Positions 17,816-25,905 of a stretch of 64,000 bases of DNA are shown here, piece after piece. Source of the DNA: Competibacter sp963695105. Its GTDB lineage: Bacteria > Pseudomonadota > Gammaproteobacteria > Competibacterales > Competibacteraceae. Position numbers and translations under genes: made by a program. The notes below the pieces were generated by a model. That model searched no databases. It saw only the letters and a program-made list of their open reading frames with translations, and had not been told where the DNA came from. Numbering within the stretch: the first letter of the stretch is position 1; every line of letters begins with the position of its first letter. The DNA lies in NCBI GenBank assembly GCA_963695105.1, contig CAVOGC010000055.1:186001-250000 (forward strand), in the 5' to 3' direction.

Positions 17816-18625
17816 CTAAGTCGATCCTACGTCCAGATCGCGGCGCAGTTCGGCGGCGGCATCCCGCAGATAGCCAAACAGACGTTTCACCCCCACGCAG
17901 TCGTAATCGCGCCGCGGCCATTTGAAATAGCCGCCGCAACTGTTCAGAAACTCGCAGCCCCGGCACTCTTCCTCCACCGCCAGCACTTGCGTGATCCATT
18001 CCCCCGGATCGGCATCGAGCGCAATGTTGGCGTTCAGGTTCGCCAGCCGCCTGGACGGTTGTTCGACGCCTTCGTCGGTGACGTAGCGCAGATACTGCGG
18101 ATCGTCGTCCTGCAACACCCACAACGACACCGGCTCGTCACGGAAAAACCCCTGCAGGGCGCCATGAAAGTACTCGATCGGCTGAGCGACCGTGGACTGG
18201 TGTAGATAGAACTCCAGCACCGTCGCCATCTCTTCGATCAGCGCCGGCTCGGGCTGTCCGACTTCCAGCCGCACCGCGAAATCCAGCGAAACCGCCGCCT
18301 TGACCGCCTTGCCGAACCCTGGCGCAACCGGAATGATCACCCGCGTCGGATGGTTGTCGAGCAGGTTGGTGTGACGATACAACAGGGGGAACTCGGCGAC
18401 GGGATCGCGCAGGATCAGTTCCAGCGGCAACCCCAGCGCCCAAGCGTTCAACGGCTCGGAGTCGGCATCGAGCGCCACGATCTGCGCGCCGGCTATCCGT
18501 TCTGGATCTTCCGCTTCCAGCGCGGCGGCCAGCGCGGCTGGCTCGTCGGTCCTGACGACCAACCGTTCTTGCCGGTAAGCGGATAGCAAGTGTAAAGGGA
18601 TGTTGTAGTAGGTGAATTCGTTCAT
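17816..18625 (-). CDS. Protein with SPASM-like cysteine tail, candidate maturase partner
   Basis: The 269-residue protein is unrecognised over most of its length (mixed alpha/beta, soluble, no signal peptide). Near the C-terminus cysteines at about 221, 224, 230 and 243 form CX2CX5CX12C with CGGYF, which resembles the end of SPASM domains of radical SAM peptide maturases. There is no CX3CX2C radical SAM motif anywhere in it. It lies 27 bp behind the WYNRP-repeat gene, so the two are probably one operon. The ATG at 18625 is preferred; a TTG at 18634 is possible. It may act on, carry or recognise the repeat protein. Confidence 0.7.
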   Translation of the reverse strand: MNEFTYYNIPLHLLSAYRQERLVVRTDEPAALAAALEAEDPERIAGAQIVALDADSEPLNAWALGLPLELILRDPVAEFPLLYRHTNLLDNHPTRVIIPVAPGFGKAVKAAVSLDFAVRLEVGQPEPALIEEMATVLEFYLHQSTVAQPIEYFHGALQGFFRDEPVSLWVLQDDDPQYLRYVTDEGVEQPSRRLANLNANIALDADPGEWITQVLAVEEECRGCEFLNSCGGYFKWPRRDYDCVGVKRLFGYLRDAAAELRRDLDVGST

Positions 18626-18652
18626 CAAAACCAATGCCTCGACCTGGAGCGG

Positions 18653-19009
18653 TCAGCGATTGTACCAGCCCCCGCCCCAACCGGGGCCGTTGTACCAGGG
18701 CCGGTTGTACCAGGGCCGGTTGTACCAGGGCCGGTTGTACCAGGGCCGGTTGTACCAGCCCCAACCCCAGGGTTGCGGCCCCCCGCCCCAGCCGCCACCG
18801 AAGTTGATCCAACTGCCGCCTCGACCGCCGCCACGATTGCCCCAACCTCCGGCATCGGCATCGCGCCCGGGGACCAGCAGACCGCCCAGCAGCACTCCGC
18901 CGATCACCGCCTTGGACCATCGCCCCAGGCTGATCAGAAAATCCCGTCGTTCGTCGCGAACTGGATCCGAAGGCTCGCCCGGCAAAATCTCATGTTCTCG
19001 ATCGGTCAT
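18653..19009 (-). CDS. Exported Gly/Trp-rich WYNRP-repeat polypeptide, candidate RiPP-like precursor
   Basis: The 118-residue product has an acidic N-terminus, a twin-arginine-like motif RRDFL (21-25), a hydrophobic stretch (34-46) and an A-D-A cleavage site near 51-53. The remaining ~65 residues are Gly-rich and contain WYN six times (85, 90, 95, 100, 105, 115), five of them at a 5-residue period as WYNRP. Aromatic-X-Asn triplets are known substrates of cyclophane-forming radical SAM enzymes (GrrA/OscA1-like and XYE systems), so this may be a modified peptide. GGAGG precedes the ATG by 5 bases. Function is inferred, not shown. Confidence 0.72.
   Translation of the reverse strand: MTDREHEILPGEPSDPVRDERRDFLISLGRWSKAVIGGVLLGGLLVPGRDADAGGWGNRGGGRGGSWINFGGGWGGGPQPWGWGWYNRPWYNRPWYNRPWYNRPWYNGPGWGGGWYNR
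18690..18758 (-). repeat. 15-bp tandem repeat inside the WYNRP gene
   Basis: Four exact copies of a 15-bp unit (plus-strand TTGTACCAGGGCCGG) plus a partial fifth encode the WYNRP pentapeptides. Exact DNA identity between units suggests recent expansion or gene conversion and potential length variation between strains. Confidence 0.9.
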
Positions 19010-19239
19010 GACAACCTCCGCGCATCAGCGTCGTTATGGCGGCGACGACGCATGGGACGGCTCTCCCGCCGAATCACCCGCGCCGCCCGGGACCGGTTGG
19101 CGATTCACCGTTCAGGCTACCGGAAAGGGCCTGATGCCAAGCTTCGTTCCGTGCTGAATGATTGAGGTAATGTTGGCATAATCTTTCTGAATTACCGCTG
19201 AACACCTCCCCTTGAACCCCACCATCACGGTCTTTCCCC

Positions 19240-21456
19240 ATGCGCGACTGTCGAGCCAACCGCTTTCCATCCTGCCTGTTGCTCGCTCTGGCGGCGCTGA
19301 TTGTGCTCGGTTCGACCAGTCTTGAGACCACGGCGGCGGAACGCCCCCGCATCGGTCTGGTGCTGGGCGGCGGCGGCGCCCGCGGCGTGGCTCACGTCGG
19401 CGTGCTTCGTTTTCTGGAGGAAATGCGCATCCCCATCGATTGCGTCGCCGGCACCAGCATGGGCTCGATCATCGGTGGCCTGTATGCCTCCGGCATGACG
19501 CCCAGCGACATGGATAGAACGCTCAAGCAGATCAATTGGCCGGAGGTGTTCAACGACGGCCCGCCGCGCGCCGACCTGCCGTGGCGGACCAAGCAGGAAC
19601 AGCGGTTTCTGCTGACCAACGCCGCGATCGGCGTCCAAGGCGGCAAGATCCAACTGCCCCAGGGATTGCTGCAAGGCCAAAACCTGCTGTTGCTGTTGCA
19701 GGAACTGTCATTGCCGGCGGCCGAAATCCACGACTTCGACCGGCTCAAGGTGCCGTACCGGGCCGTCGCAACCGATATCGCCACCGGCAACCCGGTCGTG
19801 CTGAGTTCCGGCGATCTCGCCAAGGCCATGCGCGCCAGCATGTCGATTCCGAGCGCGCTGGCGCCGGTCGAACTGGAAGGCAAGCTGCTGGTGGATGGCG
19901 GGGTCTCGGACAATCTGCCCATCGACGTGGTGCGGAAACTGTGCCGGCCGGATGTCATCATCGCCGTGGACGTGGGCGCGCCTCTGGCCCCCACCAGCGA
20001 GCTGACTTCGGTGCTGTCCATCACCAACCAGCTCACCACCATCCTGACCGTGCGCAACGTCGAGCAGCAAGTGAAAACGCTGGGGAGCAAGGATGTGCTG
20101 ATCGTGCCGGATCTCAAGGATTTGGGCAGCATCGACTTCGACCGCTCGCCGGAAGCAGTCATCATCGGCTACGACGCCGCCCAGACCAAACGCAAGGCGT
20201 TGAGCCCGCTGTCGCTTTCGGCGGCCGACTACCAGGCTTACACCGCCGCGTTGCCGCCAACGCCCGACCCCGATCCTCCCGTGATCGATTTCATCCGGAT
20301 CAAGAACAACACCCGACTGTCCGATCAGGTCATCGAAAGCCAACTGCGCGTCCAGCCCGGCGACCGACTCGACCCTCAGGAACTGAACCGCAACCTCAAC
20401 ATCATTTACGGCATGGGCGATTTCCAGGAGGTCGATTACTCGCTGGTCGAGGAAGACGGCAAAACCGGACTGATCGTCGAAGCCAAGGAACGCTACATCG
20501 GCACGGATACGCTGAAGCTGGGCGTATCGTTCGGCGCCAGCCTGCGAGGCGAATCGCTGTTCACGCTCAGCGCCGCCTATACCCTGGGGCAGTTGAACTC
20601 GCTGGGCGGGGCGTGGCGCACCATCGCCCAGGTCGGCGGCAATATCGCGCTGTCCACCGACTTCTACCAACCGCTCGACGTCGATCAGACCTATTTTATC
20701 GACCCTTATATCAGCTATCAGGCGTACAACCTGACGCTGCAAAATCTTTCGGAATACCGGGTTTACCGAACCAACATCGGCGTGGTGGCGGGGCGCAACC
20801 TGGAACATTGGGGTCGTCTCTCGCTGGGCCTGCGCTATGGCGTGGGCCGTAACGACCTCCGCATCGGGCAATCGAACGAAGATGAAGGCGAGTTTGACGA
20901 TGGCGGCTACTCGATCCGCTGGGCGGCGGACACTCTGGATAACATCAACTTCCCGACCTCGGGTTATTACGGCGAAGTCGGCTTCTACGACTCCCGAACC
21001 GCCCTGGGCGCCAGCAACGATTTCAGCACGCTCAGCGTAAATGCCACCAAGGCCTTCACCTGGAACAGGTATTCCGTAATTCCGCGCTTCAAGCTGGAGG
21101 GCAAACTCTCCGGAGAACTGGGTATCCAGGATCTGTTCCTGCTGGGAGGTTTTCTAAACCTGTCCGGTTACCAGTTCGGCCAGCTTGCCGGCCAATACGC
21201 CGCACTCGGCGAACTGATCGCCATGTACCGGCTGGACAATGCCTCGGCGGCGTTCACCATTCCCATATACGCCGGCGGCTCGCTGGAGGTCGGCGGGGTC
21301 TGGCAAGACATCAGCGACATCGATCTTGCTTCGCTGATTCCCGCCGGCAGTCTGTTCCTGGGCGCGGATACCCCGCTGGGACCGTTCTATCTGGCCGGCG
21401 GCTGGGCCAAGGGTGGCAATAGATCGTTGTACATCCTGCTGGGCCGACAGTTCTGA
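19240..21456 (+). CDS. Patatin-like autotransporter (type Vd, PlpD-like)
   Basis: The 738-residue protein has a signal peptide (residues ~10-33), a patatin lipase domain with the GGGGARG oxyanion loop, the GTSMGS nucleophile elbow and the DGGVSDNLP aspartate, then a POTRA-like segment (around 345-415) and a C-terminal outer-membrane barrel of the BamA/Omp85 type ending in F. This is the architecture of type Vd secreted phospholipase A. It sits divergently from the WYNRP locus and overlaps the pseudouridine synthase gene by 1 bp. Confidence 0.92.
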   Translation: MRDCRANRFPSCLLLALAALIVLGSTSLETTAAERPRIGLVLGGGGARGVAHVGVLRFLEEMRIPIDCVAGTSMGSIIGGLYASGMTPSDMDRTLKQINWPEVFNDGPPRADLPWRTKQEQRFLLTNAAIGVQGGKIQLPQGLLQGQNLLLLLQELSLPAAEIHDFDRLKVPYRAVATDIATGNPVVLSSGDLAKAMRASMSIPSALAPVELEGKLLVDGGVSDNLPIDVVRKLCRPDVIIAVDVGAPLAPTSELTSVLSITNQLTTILTVRNVEQQVKTLGSKDVLIVPDLKDLGSIDFDRSPEAVIIGYDAAQTKRKALSPLSLSAADYQAYTAALPPTPDPDPPVIDFIRIKNNTRLSDQVIESQLRVQPGDRLDPQELNRNLNIIYGMGDFQEVDYSLVEEDGKTGLIVEAKERYIGTDTLKLGVSFGASLRGESLFTLSAAYTLGQLNSLGGAWRTIAQVGGNIALSTDFYQPLDVDQTYFIDPYISYQAYNLTLQNLSEYRVYRTNIGVVAGRNLEHWGRLSLGLRYGVGRNDLRIGQSNEDEGEFDDGGYSIRWAADTLDNINFPTSGYYGEVGFYDSRTALGASNDFSTLSVNATKAFTWNRYSVIPRFKLEGKLSGELGIQDLFLLGGFLNLSGYQFGQLAGQYAALGELIAMYRLDNASAAFTIPIYAGGSLEVGGVWQDISDIDLASLIPAGSLFLGADTPLGPFYLAGGWAKGGNRSLYILLGRQF

Positions 21457-22070
21457 TGCCGCGCCTGATCCTGTTCAACAAACCCTACGGCGTGCTCAGT
21501 CAGTTCACCGACGCCACCGGCCGACCGACGCTGGCCAGCTATCTGCCGGTTTCCGGCGTTTACGTCGCCGGGCGGCTGGATCGAGACAGCGAGGGGCTGC
21601 TGGCGCTGACCGACGACGGCGCGCTGCAAGCCCACGTCAGCCACCCGCGTTACAAGGAACCCAAGACCTACTGGGCGCAGGTGGAAGGCGAGCCCACGGA
21701 GGCGATGCTGGATCGGGTGCGTCGGGGCATCGAACTCAGCGACGGCTTCACCCGACCCGCCGTGGTTCAGCGCATCCCGGAACCCGCCGGGCTATGGCCG
21801 CGCGATCCGCCGATCCGTTACCGGGCGGCGATCCCGACCACCTGGCTGGAAATCACGCTGGGCGAGGGCCGCAACCGCCAGGTCCGGCGCATGACCGCCG
21901 CAATCGGACATCCGACCCTGCGGCTCGTCCGCTGGCGAATCGGCGACTGGACGCTGGACGGTCTGGAACCCGGTCAATGGCGGGAAGTATCCGCGAGCGC
22001 CGCGTCTTCCCGTCGCGCCAGGCTCCACCGCGATGGACCCGTGCCCCACCGCGCCCCCCGGGCTCGATGA
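21456..22070 (+). CDS. rluE: RluE-type 23S rRNA pseudouridine synthase
   Basis: The 204-residue enzyme has the RsuA/RluB/E/F family core without an S4 domain: FNKPYGVLSQF at the start, the catalytic GRLDRDSEGLLALTDDG segment and the GEGRNRQVRRM motif. Lack of S4 and size fit RluE, which modifies U2457 of 23S rRNA. A basic tail of ~20 residues is unusual. It is coupled to both neighbours by TGATG and ATGA overlaps. Confidence 0.87.
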   Translation: MPRLILFNKPYGVLSQFTDATGRPTLASYLPVSGVYVAGRLDRDSEGLLALTDDGALQAHVSHPRYKEPKTYWAQVEGEPTEAMLDRVRRGIELSDGFTRPAVVQRIPEPAGLWPRDPPIRYRAAIPTTWLEITLGEGRNRQVRRMTAAIGHPTLRLVRWRIGDWTLDGLEPGQWREVSASAASSRRARLHRDGPVPHRAPRAR

Positions 22071-22405
22071 CTCCCGAAAGCGGCAACCTGCTGGCCGGCA
22101 TTCCGGCCAATCTGGCGGCGGAGCAATTCGATCTGCTGCTGCAAACCGGCGCCTGCCACCTGGAGCGCATCGTTTCCATCGGCCATGCCACCTCGCCGGG
22201 CGAGTGGTACGACCAGGACGGCGACGAGTGGGTCGCGCTGCTGCAAGGCCGGGCGGAACTGCGTTTCGCCGACGAAGATGCCGCGCGATCGTTGCACCCT
22301 GGCGACTACGTCTGGATTCCGGCGCATCGCCGCCACCGGGTGGAATGGACCAGCCACAACCCACCGGCGATCTGGCTCGCGCTACATATTCACAGGATCG
22401 GCTGA
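22067..22405 (+). CDS. Cupin-domain protein
   Basis: A 112-residue single-domain cupin: GEWYDQDGDEWVALLQG and HPGDYVWIPAHRRHRV correspond to the two cupin motifs, with probable metal-binding His residues. Similar small cupins are annotated as phosphoribosylaminoimidazole- or polyketide-related but without a firm role. The start overlaps the rluE stop as ATGA. Confidence 0.85.
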   Translation: MTPESGNLLAGIPANLAAEQFDLLLQTGACHLERIVSIGHATSPGEWYDQDGDEWVALLQGRAELRFADEDAARSLHPGDYVWIPAHRRHRVEWTSHNPPAIWLALHIHRIG

Positions 22406-22503
22406 CGATTCAGCCGTGCTTCAGCCTCGCCTTGCAAAATACCGGTCATGTGGCATGATTGCGCATATCGGACTTATTTAGTTGCAATTGGGGGATGAGG
22501 ACA

Positions 22504-22968
22504 ATGAATAAGCTATGTATCGGTTTGGCCGGCAGTGTCCTGGGCTTGAGCTTTCTAACCGCGGCCAGCGCGGCCGACCCGAAGCCGGAAGACGCCGTCC
22601 GCTACCGGCAATCCGTTTACACCGTGGTTGGATGGAACTTCAAACCCATCGGCGCGATGATGAAAGGCGAAATCCCGTTTGACGCCGCCGCCGTGGCCCG
22701 TCACGCGCAGTATGTCGAAATGATGAGCAAAACAGCCATTGAGGGCTTTCCGAAGGGCTCCGGCCCGGACGCGGTGAAGGATACCGAGGCCAAACCGGAA
22801 ATCTGGACCGACTGGAACCAGTTCGAAACCAAAATGACCGACTTCCAACAAGAAGCCACCAAGCTGGTCGAAGTTGCCAAGGGCGGCGATCAGGGCGCTA
22901 TTAAGGCGCAGTTTGGCAAGACCGCCGAAACCTGCAAGGCTTGCCACAAGGAATTCCGCAAGGACTGA
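22504..22968 (+). CDS. Cytochrome c'
   Basis: A 154-residue periplasmic protein with a signal peptide (cleavage near ASAAD) and a four-helix-bundle cytochrome with the haem-binding CKACH at the C-terminus, the defining position for cytochrome c'. Such proteins bind NO and CO at a high-spin haem. GGGGGA lies 8 bases before the ATG at 22504; an ATG 9 bp upstream is also in frame. It converges on a b-type cytochrome gene across a shared terminator, and the two may work together. Confidence 0.93.
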   Translation: MNKLCIGLAGSVLGLSFLTAASAADPKPEDAVRYRQSVYTVVGWNFKPIGAMMKGEIPFDAAAVARHAQYVEMMSKTAIEGFPKGSGPDAVKDTEAKPEIWTDWNQFETKMTDFQQEATKLVEVAKGGDQGAIKAQFGKTAETCKACHKEFRKD

Positions 22969-22987
22969 AGTCCCGCAAGGGCGCACG

Positions 22988-23015
22988 AAAAGGCCATGCC
23001 GCGCATGGCCTTTTT
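22988..23015. terminator. Bidirectional intrinsic terminator
   Basis: AAAAGGCCATGC and GCATGGCCTTTT form a 12-bp perfect stem with a 3-base loop, flanked by A- and T-runs, so it can terminate the cytochrome c' transcript on the plus strand and the cytochrome b561 transcript on the minus strand. Confidence 0.9.
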
Positions 23016-23031
23016 CATTTCCCGACGCCGC

Positions 23032-23706
23032 TCAGCGCACCAGCAGCCAGACGCTCAAACCCACGACCACCAGCGCCGCCAGCCCGCGCCACGGACTAAC
23101 CAGGCGCGGAGCCCGACCGGCCAGTTCCGGCGGTACATGTTTGTGGCCGCTCAGCATTGGGTGGATCAGGTTCTCGCGCTTGACCAGCAAATAAAACAAC
23201 GCCGCCGCGACATGGATGGCAATCATTGCCAGTAGCAGGTTGAAGTTGAAGCGGTGAATGCTGGTCAGCCAGTCGCTCGTATCCTTCGATACCCATGCGT
23301 ACAACGGTCCTTCGATCAAAATATCGTCGTTGGCGAATAGTCCGGTGCCAGTCTGCACCAGCAGTAATACCAGCATCAGCACAATCGACCATCCCCCCAT
23401 GGGGTTGTGGCCCAGGTAGAGCGGCGTCTCGCCGCGCAACAGGGCTCTGACGTAAGCCAGCGCCGCGCCCGGCCCGCGCACGAAATCACCGAACCGGGCG
23501 GTCTCGCTGCCCACGAATCCCCAGATCAGGCGGAACAACACCAGCGCCAGCACCGCGTAACCGCCCCAGACGTGATAATCCATGGTTCCACTATTTTCGG
23601 CGGTCCACCACTGGACGATCATCAACCCCACCAGAGTCCAGTGAAACAGCCGGGTCGGCAGATCCCAGACCTTAATGGTCCGCGGGGTTTCCGGTTTTTC
23701 AGTCAT
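23032..23706 (-). CDS. Cytochrome b561-type di-haem membrane protein
   Basis: The 224-residue protein has four main hydrophobic spans with histidines placed for two b haems (RLFHW near residue 20, DYHVWGG near 45, HRFN and AIHVAAAL in the second half), typical of the prokaryotic b561/Ni-Fe hydrogenase b-type family. It probably passes electrons from quinol to a periplasmic acceptor such as the converging cytochrome c'. Confidence 0.9.
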   Translation of the reverse strand: MTEKPETPRTIKVWDLPTRLFHWTLVGLMIVQWWTAENSGTMDYHVWGGYAVLALVLFRLIWGFVGSETARFGDFVRGPGAALAYVRALLRGETPLYLGHNPMGGWSIVLMLVLLLVQTGTGLFANDDILIEGPLYAWVSKDTSDWLTSIHRFNFNLLLAMIAIHVAAALFYLLVKRENLIHPMLSGHKHVPPELAGRAPRLVSPWRGLAALVVVGLSVWLLVR

Positions 23707-23801
23707 CTAAAATACCCTCGGCATTGATTTGGCTGCGATGTGGTTTACAACCTGTGTATTGTTTCCCATTGATCGAAAATGACAATCATTCCATATGCCT
23801 C

Positions 23802-23830
23802 TTGACCTGGAATTGTGGCTTGGGTTAGCT
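23802..23830 (+). promoter_or_regulatory. Candidate leuA promoter
   Basis: TTGACC (23802-23807) is followed after 17 bp by TTAGCT (23825-23830). The -35 box is good and the -10 box is weak. It would place the transcript start just ahead of the structured leader. Confidence 0.4.
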
Positions 23831-23866
23831 TGTAGGCCATGAACGCGCAATCCATCGAACGGTTCG

Positions 23867-23924
23867 AACTGCGACTGAGTCGCCCGGCCTCCTGAGAGGA
23901 GCGTCGGGGTTCGCTGTCGCAGTT
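23867..23924 (+). ncRNA. Structured 5' leader hairpin of leuA
   Basis: AACTGCGAC (23867-23875) pairs with GTCGCAGTT (23916-23924); nested inside, CCCG pairs with CGGG and CTCCT pairs with AGGAG around a GAG loop. The result is a long imperfect hairpin upstream of the leader peptide. It is not a riboswitch class I recognise; it may be part of an attenuator. Confidence 0.5.
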
Positions 23925-23957
23925 TATCAAGACCAAGCCGTTCACGAGGATTGACCC

Positions 23958-24080
23958 ATGCTTGACTCCTACCGATCCCGCATCGCCTTCGCCCCCATCC
24001 CCGGTGGCGTTTGCCAGCCTGTTTTTACCCTCTTCCTCTCCCTGGCCCTGCCGCGACTAAGCCGCGGTCGTCGGGCCTAG
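23958..24080 (+). CDS. Leu-rich leader peptide of leuA (40 codons)
   Basis: A 40-codon frame begins with ATG 7 bases after GAGG and ends in TAG. Its residues 24-34 contain five leucines in eleven (TLFLSLALPRL), encoded by CTC, CTG and CTA. The cluster is near the end and is followed directly by a strong hairpin, the layout of leucine attenuator leader peptides. Ribosome stalling on Leu codons under starvation would alter the hairpin and raise leuA expression. The frame is too short for length-based gene finding. Confidence 0.55.
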   Translation: MLDSYRSRIAFAPIPGGVCQPVFTLFLSLALPRLSRGRRA

Positions 24081-24098
24081 CGGCTGCCCGGCGGCCGT
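24064..24098 (+). promoter_or_regulatory. Hairpin at the end of the leader peptide, candidate attenuator
   Basis: Bases 24064-24076 can pair with 24086-24098 (12-13 bp including two G-U pairs) around a 9-base loop that contains part of the leader stop codon. There is no U-tract, so a translational or Rho-dependent mechanism is more likely than a classical intrinsic terminator. Confidence 0.45.
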
Positions 24099-24173
24099 AT
24101 CGCGCCGCGTCGTCTTCCTTGCACCACGTACTACCCCAATTCCGCCGCCTACCGTCGAGAGAGGAATTTCCTG

Positions 24174-25901
24174 ATGAATGTTGACGCCGCCCGAAAATAT
24201 CGCCCCTTCCCGCCCGTCCGCCTGCCGGACCGGCAGTGGCCTTCGCGAACCCTCACTCAGGCGCCGGTCTGGTGCAGCGTGGACCTGCGCGATGGCAACC
24301 AGGCGCTGATCGAGCCGATGGGCACCGACCGCAAGCGCCGCATGTTCGAGATGCTGGTACAACTGGGCTTCAAGGAGATCGAAGTCGGCTTCCCGGCCGC
24401 CTCGCAGACCGACTTCGATTTCGTGCGCTATCTGGCCGACCATCGGTTGATCCCCGACGACGTGAGCATCCAGGTGCTCACCCAGTCGCGCGAGCCGTTG
24501 ATCCGCCGCAGCTTCGAAGCCCTGCGCGGGATCAGGAAGGCCGTTGTCCATCTCTACAACTCCACTTCGCCGATCCAGCGGCAGGTGGTGTTTGGGCTGG
24601 ACAAGGCCGGCATCATGGCCATCGCCGTGACCGGCGCCCGGTTGATGCGAGAGATCGCCGCCGAATATCCCGATACCGAGTGGACCTTCGAATATTCGCC
24701 GGAAAGCTTCAGCGCCACCGAACTCGACTTCGCGCTGGAGGTGTGCGAAGCCGTGGTCGATGTTTGGCAGCCGACCCCGGAGCGCAAGGTCATTCTCAAC
24801 CTGCCGGCAACCGTGGAAATGGCCACGCCCAACGTCCATGCCGACCAGATCGAGTGGTTCTGCCGCCATCTCAACCGGCGTGATTCGGTGCTGGTCAGCG
24901 TCCATCCCCACAACGACCGGGGCACCGCCGTCGCCGCCGCCGAGCTGGCCTTGCTGGCCGGCGCCGACCGGGTGGAGGGCACGCTGTTCGGCAATGGCGA
25001 GCGCACCGGCAATGTCGATATCGTGACCCTGGCGCTGAATTTGTTCACCCAGGGCATCGATCCCGGCCTCGACCTCTCCGACATCAACGCCGTGGTGCGC
25101 GCCGCCGAGTACTGCAACCGGTTGCCGGTGCATCCGCGTCATCCCTACGCTGGCGAGCTGGTGTTCACCGCCTTTTCCGGCTCGCATCAGGACGCCATCA
25201 AGAAGGGGCTGGCCGCCATCGCCGGGCAGGAGGTATGGGATGTGCCCTATCTGCCCATCGATCCGGCCGACGTGGGCCGCAGCTACGAAGCGGTGATCCG
25301 GGTCAACAGCCAATCCGGCAAGGGCGGCATCGCCTATCTGCTGGAGAAGGACCACGGCTTGAGCTTGCCGCGCCGCTTGCAGATCGAGTTCAGCCAGCGG
25401 GTGCAGGCCATCGCCGACGCCACCGGCAAGGAACTCACGTCAGCGGATATCTGGGCGGCATTTCAGGCGGAATATCTGCAAGCGGAGCAGCCGTTTCACT
25501 TCGTTGAATACCGCACCGCGCCCGACGGTCACGCCGACGGCATCCGCAAGCTGACCGCGACGGTTTGCGAACACGGACGGGAACGGCTGCTCTCCGGCAA
25601 GGGCAACGGCCCCATCGACGCGTTCACCGACGCCCTGAACCGGCATTTTGGCCTGAACGTCCGGGTGGTGGACTACCACGAACACGCCATCGGCGCCGGC
25701 GCCGACGCCACCGCCGTGTCCTACGTCGAAGTGCGTATGGACGGCGATCCGGCTTCGCTGTTCGGAGTGGGTGTCGATGGCAACATTGTCACCGCCTCGC
25801 TCAGGGCGGTGGTCAGCGCGGTCAATCGGGCACTGCGGCCGGCGGCGGACGTGGCTGAAGGCATCGAGGAAACGCGGCGGGTCGTCGGGCTGGATGGATA
25901 A
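24174..25901 (+). CDS. leuA: LeuA, 2-isopropylmalate synthase (type 2)
   Basis: The 575-residue enzyme condenses acetyl-CoA with 2-ketoisovalerate, the first step of leucine synthesis. The catalytic DLRDGNQAL segment (near residue 38), the HPHNDRGTA metal-binding motif and the GNGERTGNVD loop are all present, followed by a C-terminal LeuA dimer/regulatory domain that binds leucine. The N-terminus with YRPFPP marks the long type 2 form. GAGAGG precedes the ATG by 9 bases. The gene stands alone, without leuBCD. Confidence 0.95.
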   Translation: MNVDAARKYRPFPPVRLPDRQWPSRTLTQAPVWCSVDLRDGNQALIEPMGTDRKRRMFEMLVQLGFKEIEVGFPAASQTDFDFVRYLADHRLIPDDVSIQVLTQSREPLIRRSFEALRGIRKAVVHLYNSTSPIQRQVVFGLDKAGIMAIAVTGARLMREIAAEYPDTEWTFEYSPESFSATELDFALEVCEAVVDVWQPTPERKVILNLPATVEMATPNVHADQIEWFCRHLNRRDSVLVSVHPHNDRGTAVAAAELALLAGADRVEGTLFGNGERTGNVDIVTLALNLFTQGIDPGLDLSDINAVVRAAEYCNRLPVHPRHPYAGELVFTAFSGSHQDAIKKGLAAIAGQEVWDVPYLPIDPADVGRSYEAVIRVNSQSGKGGIAYLLEKDHGLSLPRRLQIEFSQRVQAIADATGKELTSADIWAAFQAEYLQAEQPFHFVEYRTAPDGHADGIRKLTATVCEHGRERLLSGKGNGPIDAFTDALNRHFGLNVRVVDYHEHAIGAGADATAVSYVEVRMDGDPASLFGVGVDGNIVTASLRAVVSAVNRALRPAADVAEGIEETRRVVGLDG

Positions 25902-25905
25902 GCGC

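Noticed and set aside
18690..18758. Short regular repeats that might suggest a CRISPR array
   Set aside because: Units are contiguous 15-mers without spacers and lie inside a coding frame.
23839..23895. An 18-codon frame (MNAQSIERFELRLSRPAS) in the leuA leader
   Set aside because: It lacks a clear ribosome site and has only two Leu codons; the bases are better explained by the hairpin they form.
23867..24098. A known riboswitch or T-box upstream of leuA
   Set aside because: T-boxes need a conserved T-box sequence, which I do not see, and no metabolite aptamer motif is recognisable.
24057..25355. A 432-codon open frame on the minus strand
   Set aside because: It mirrors leuA, which has all catalytic motifs; no start signal or domain is visible.
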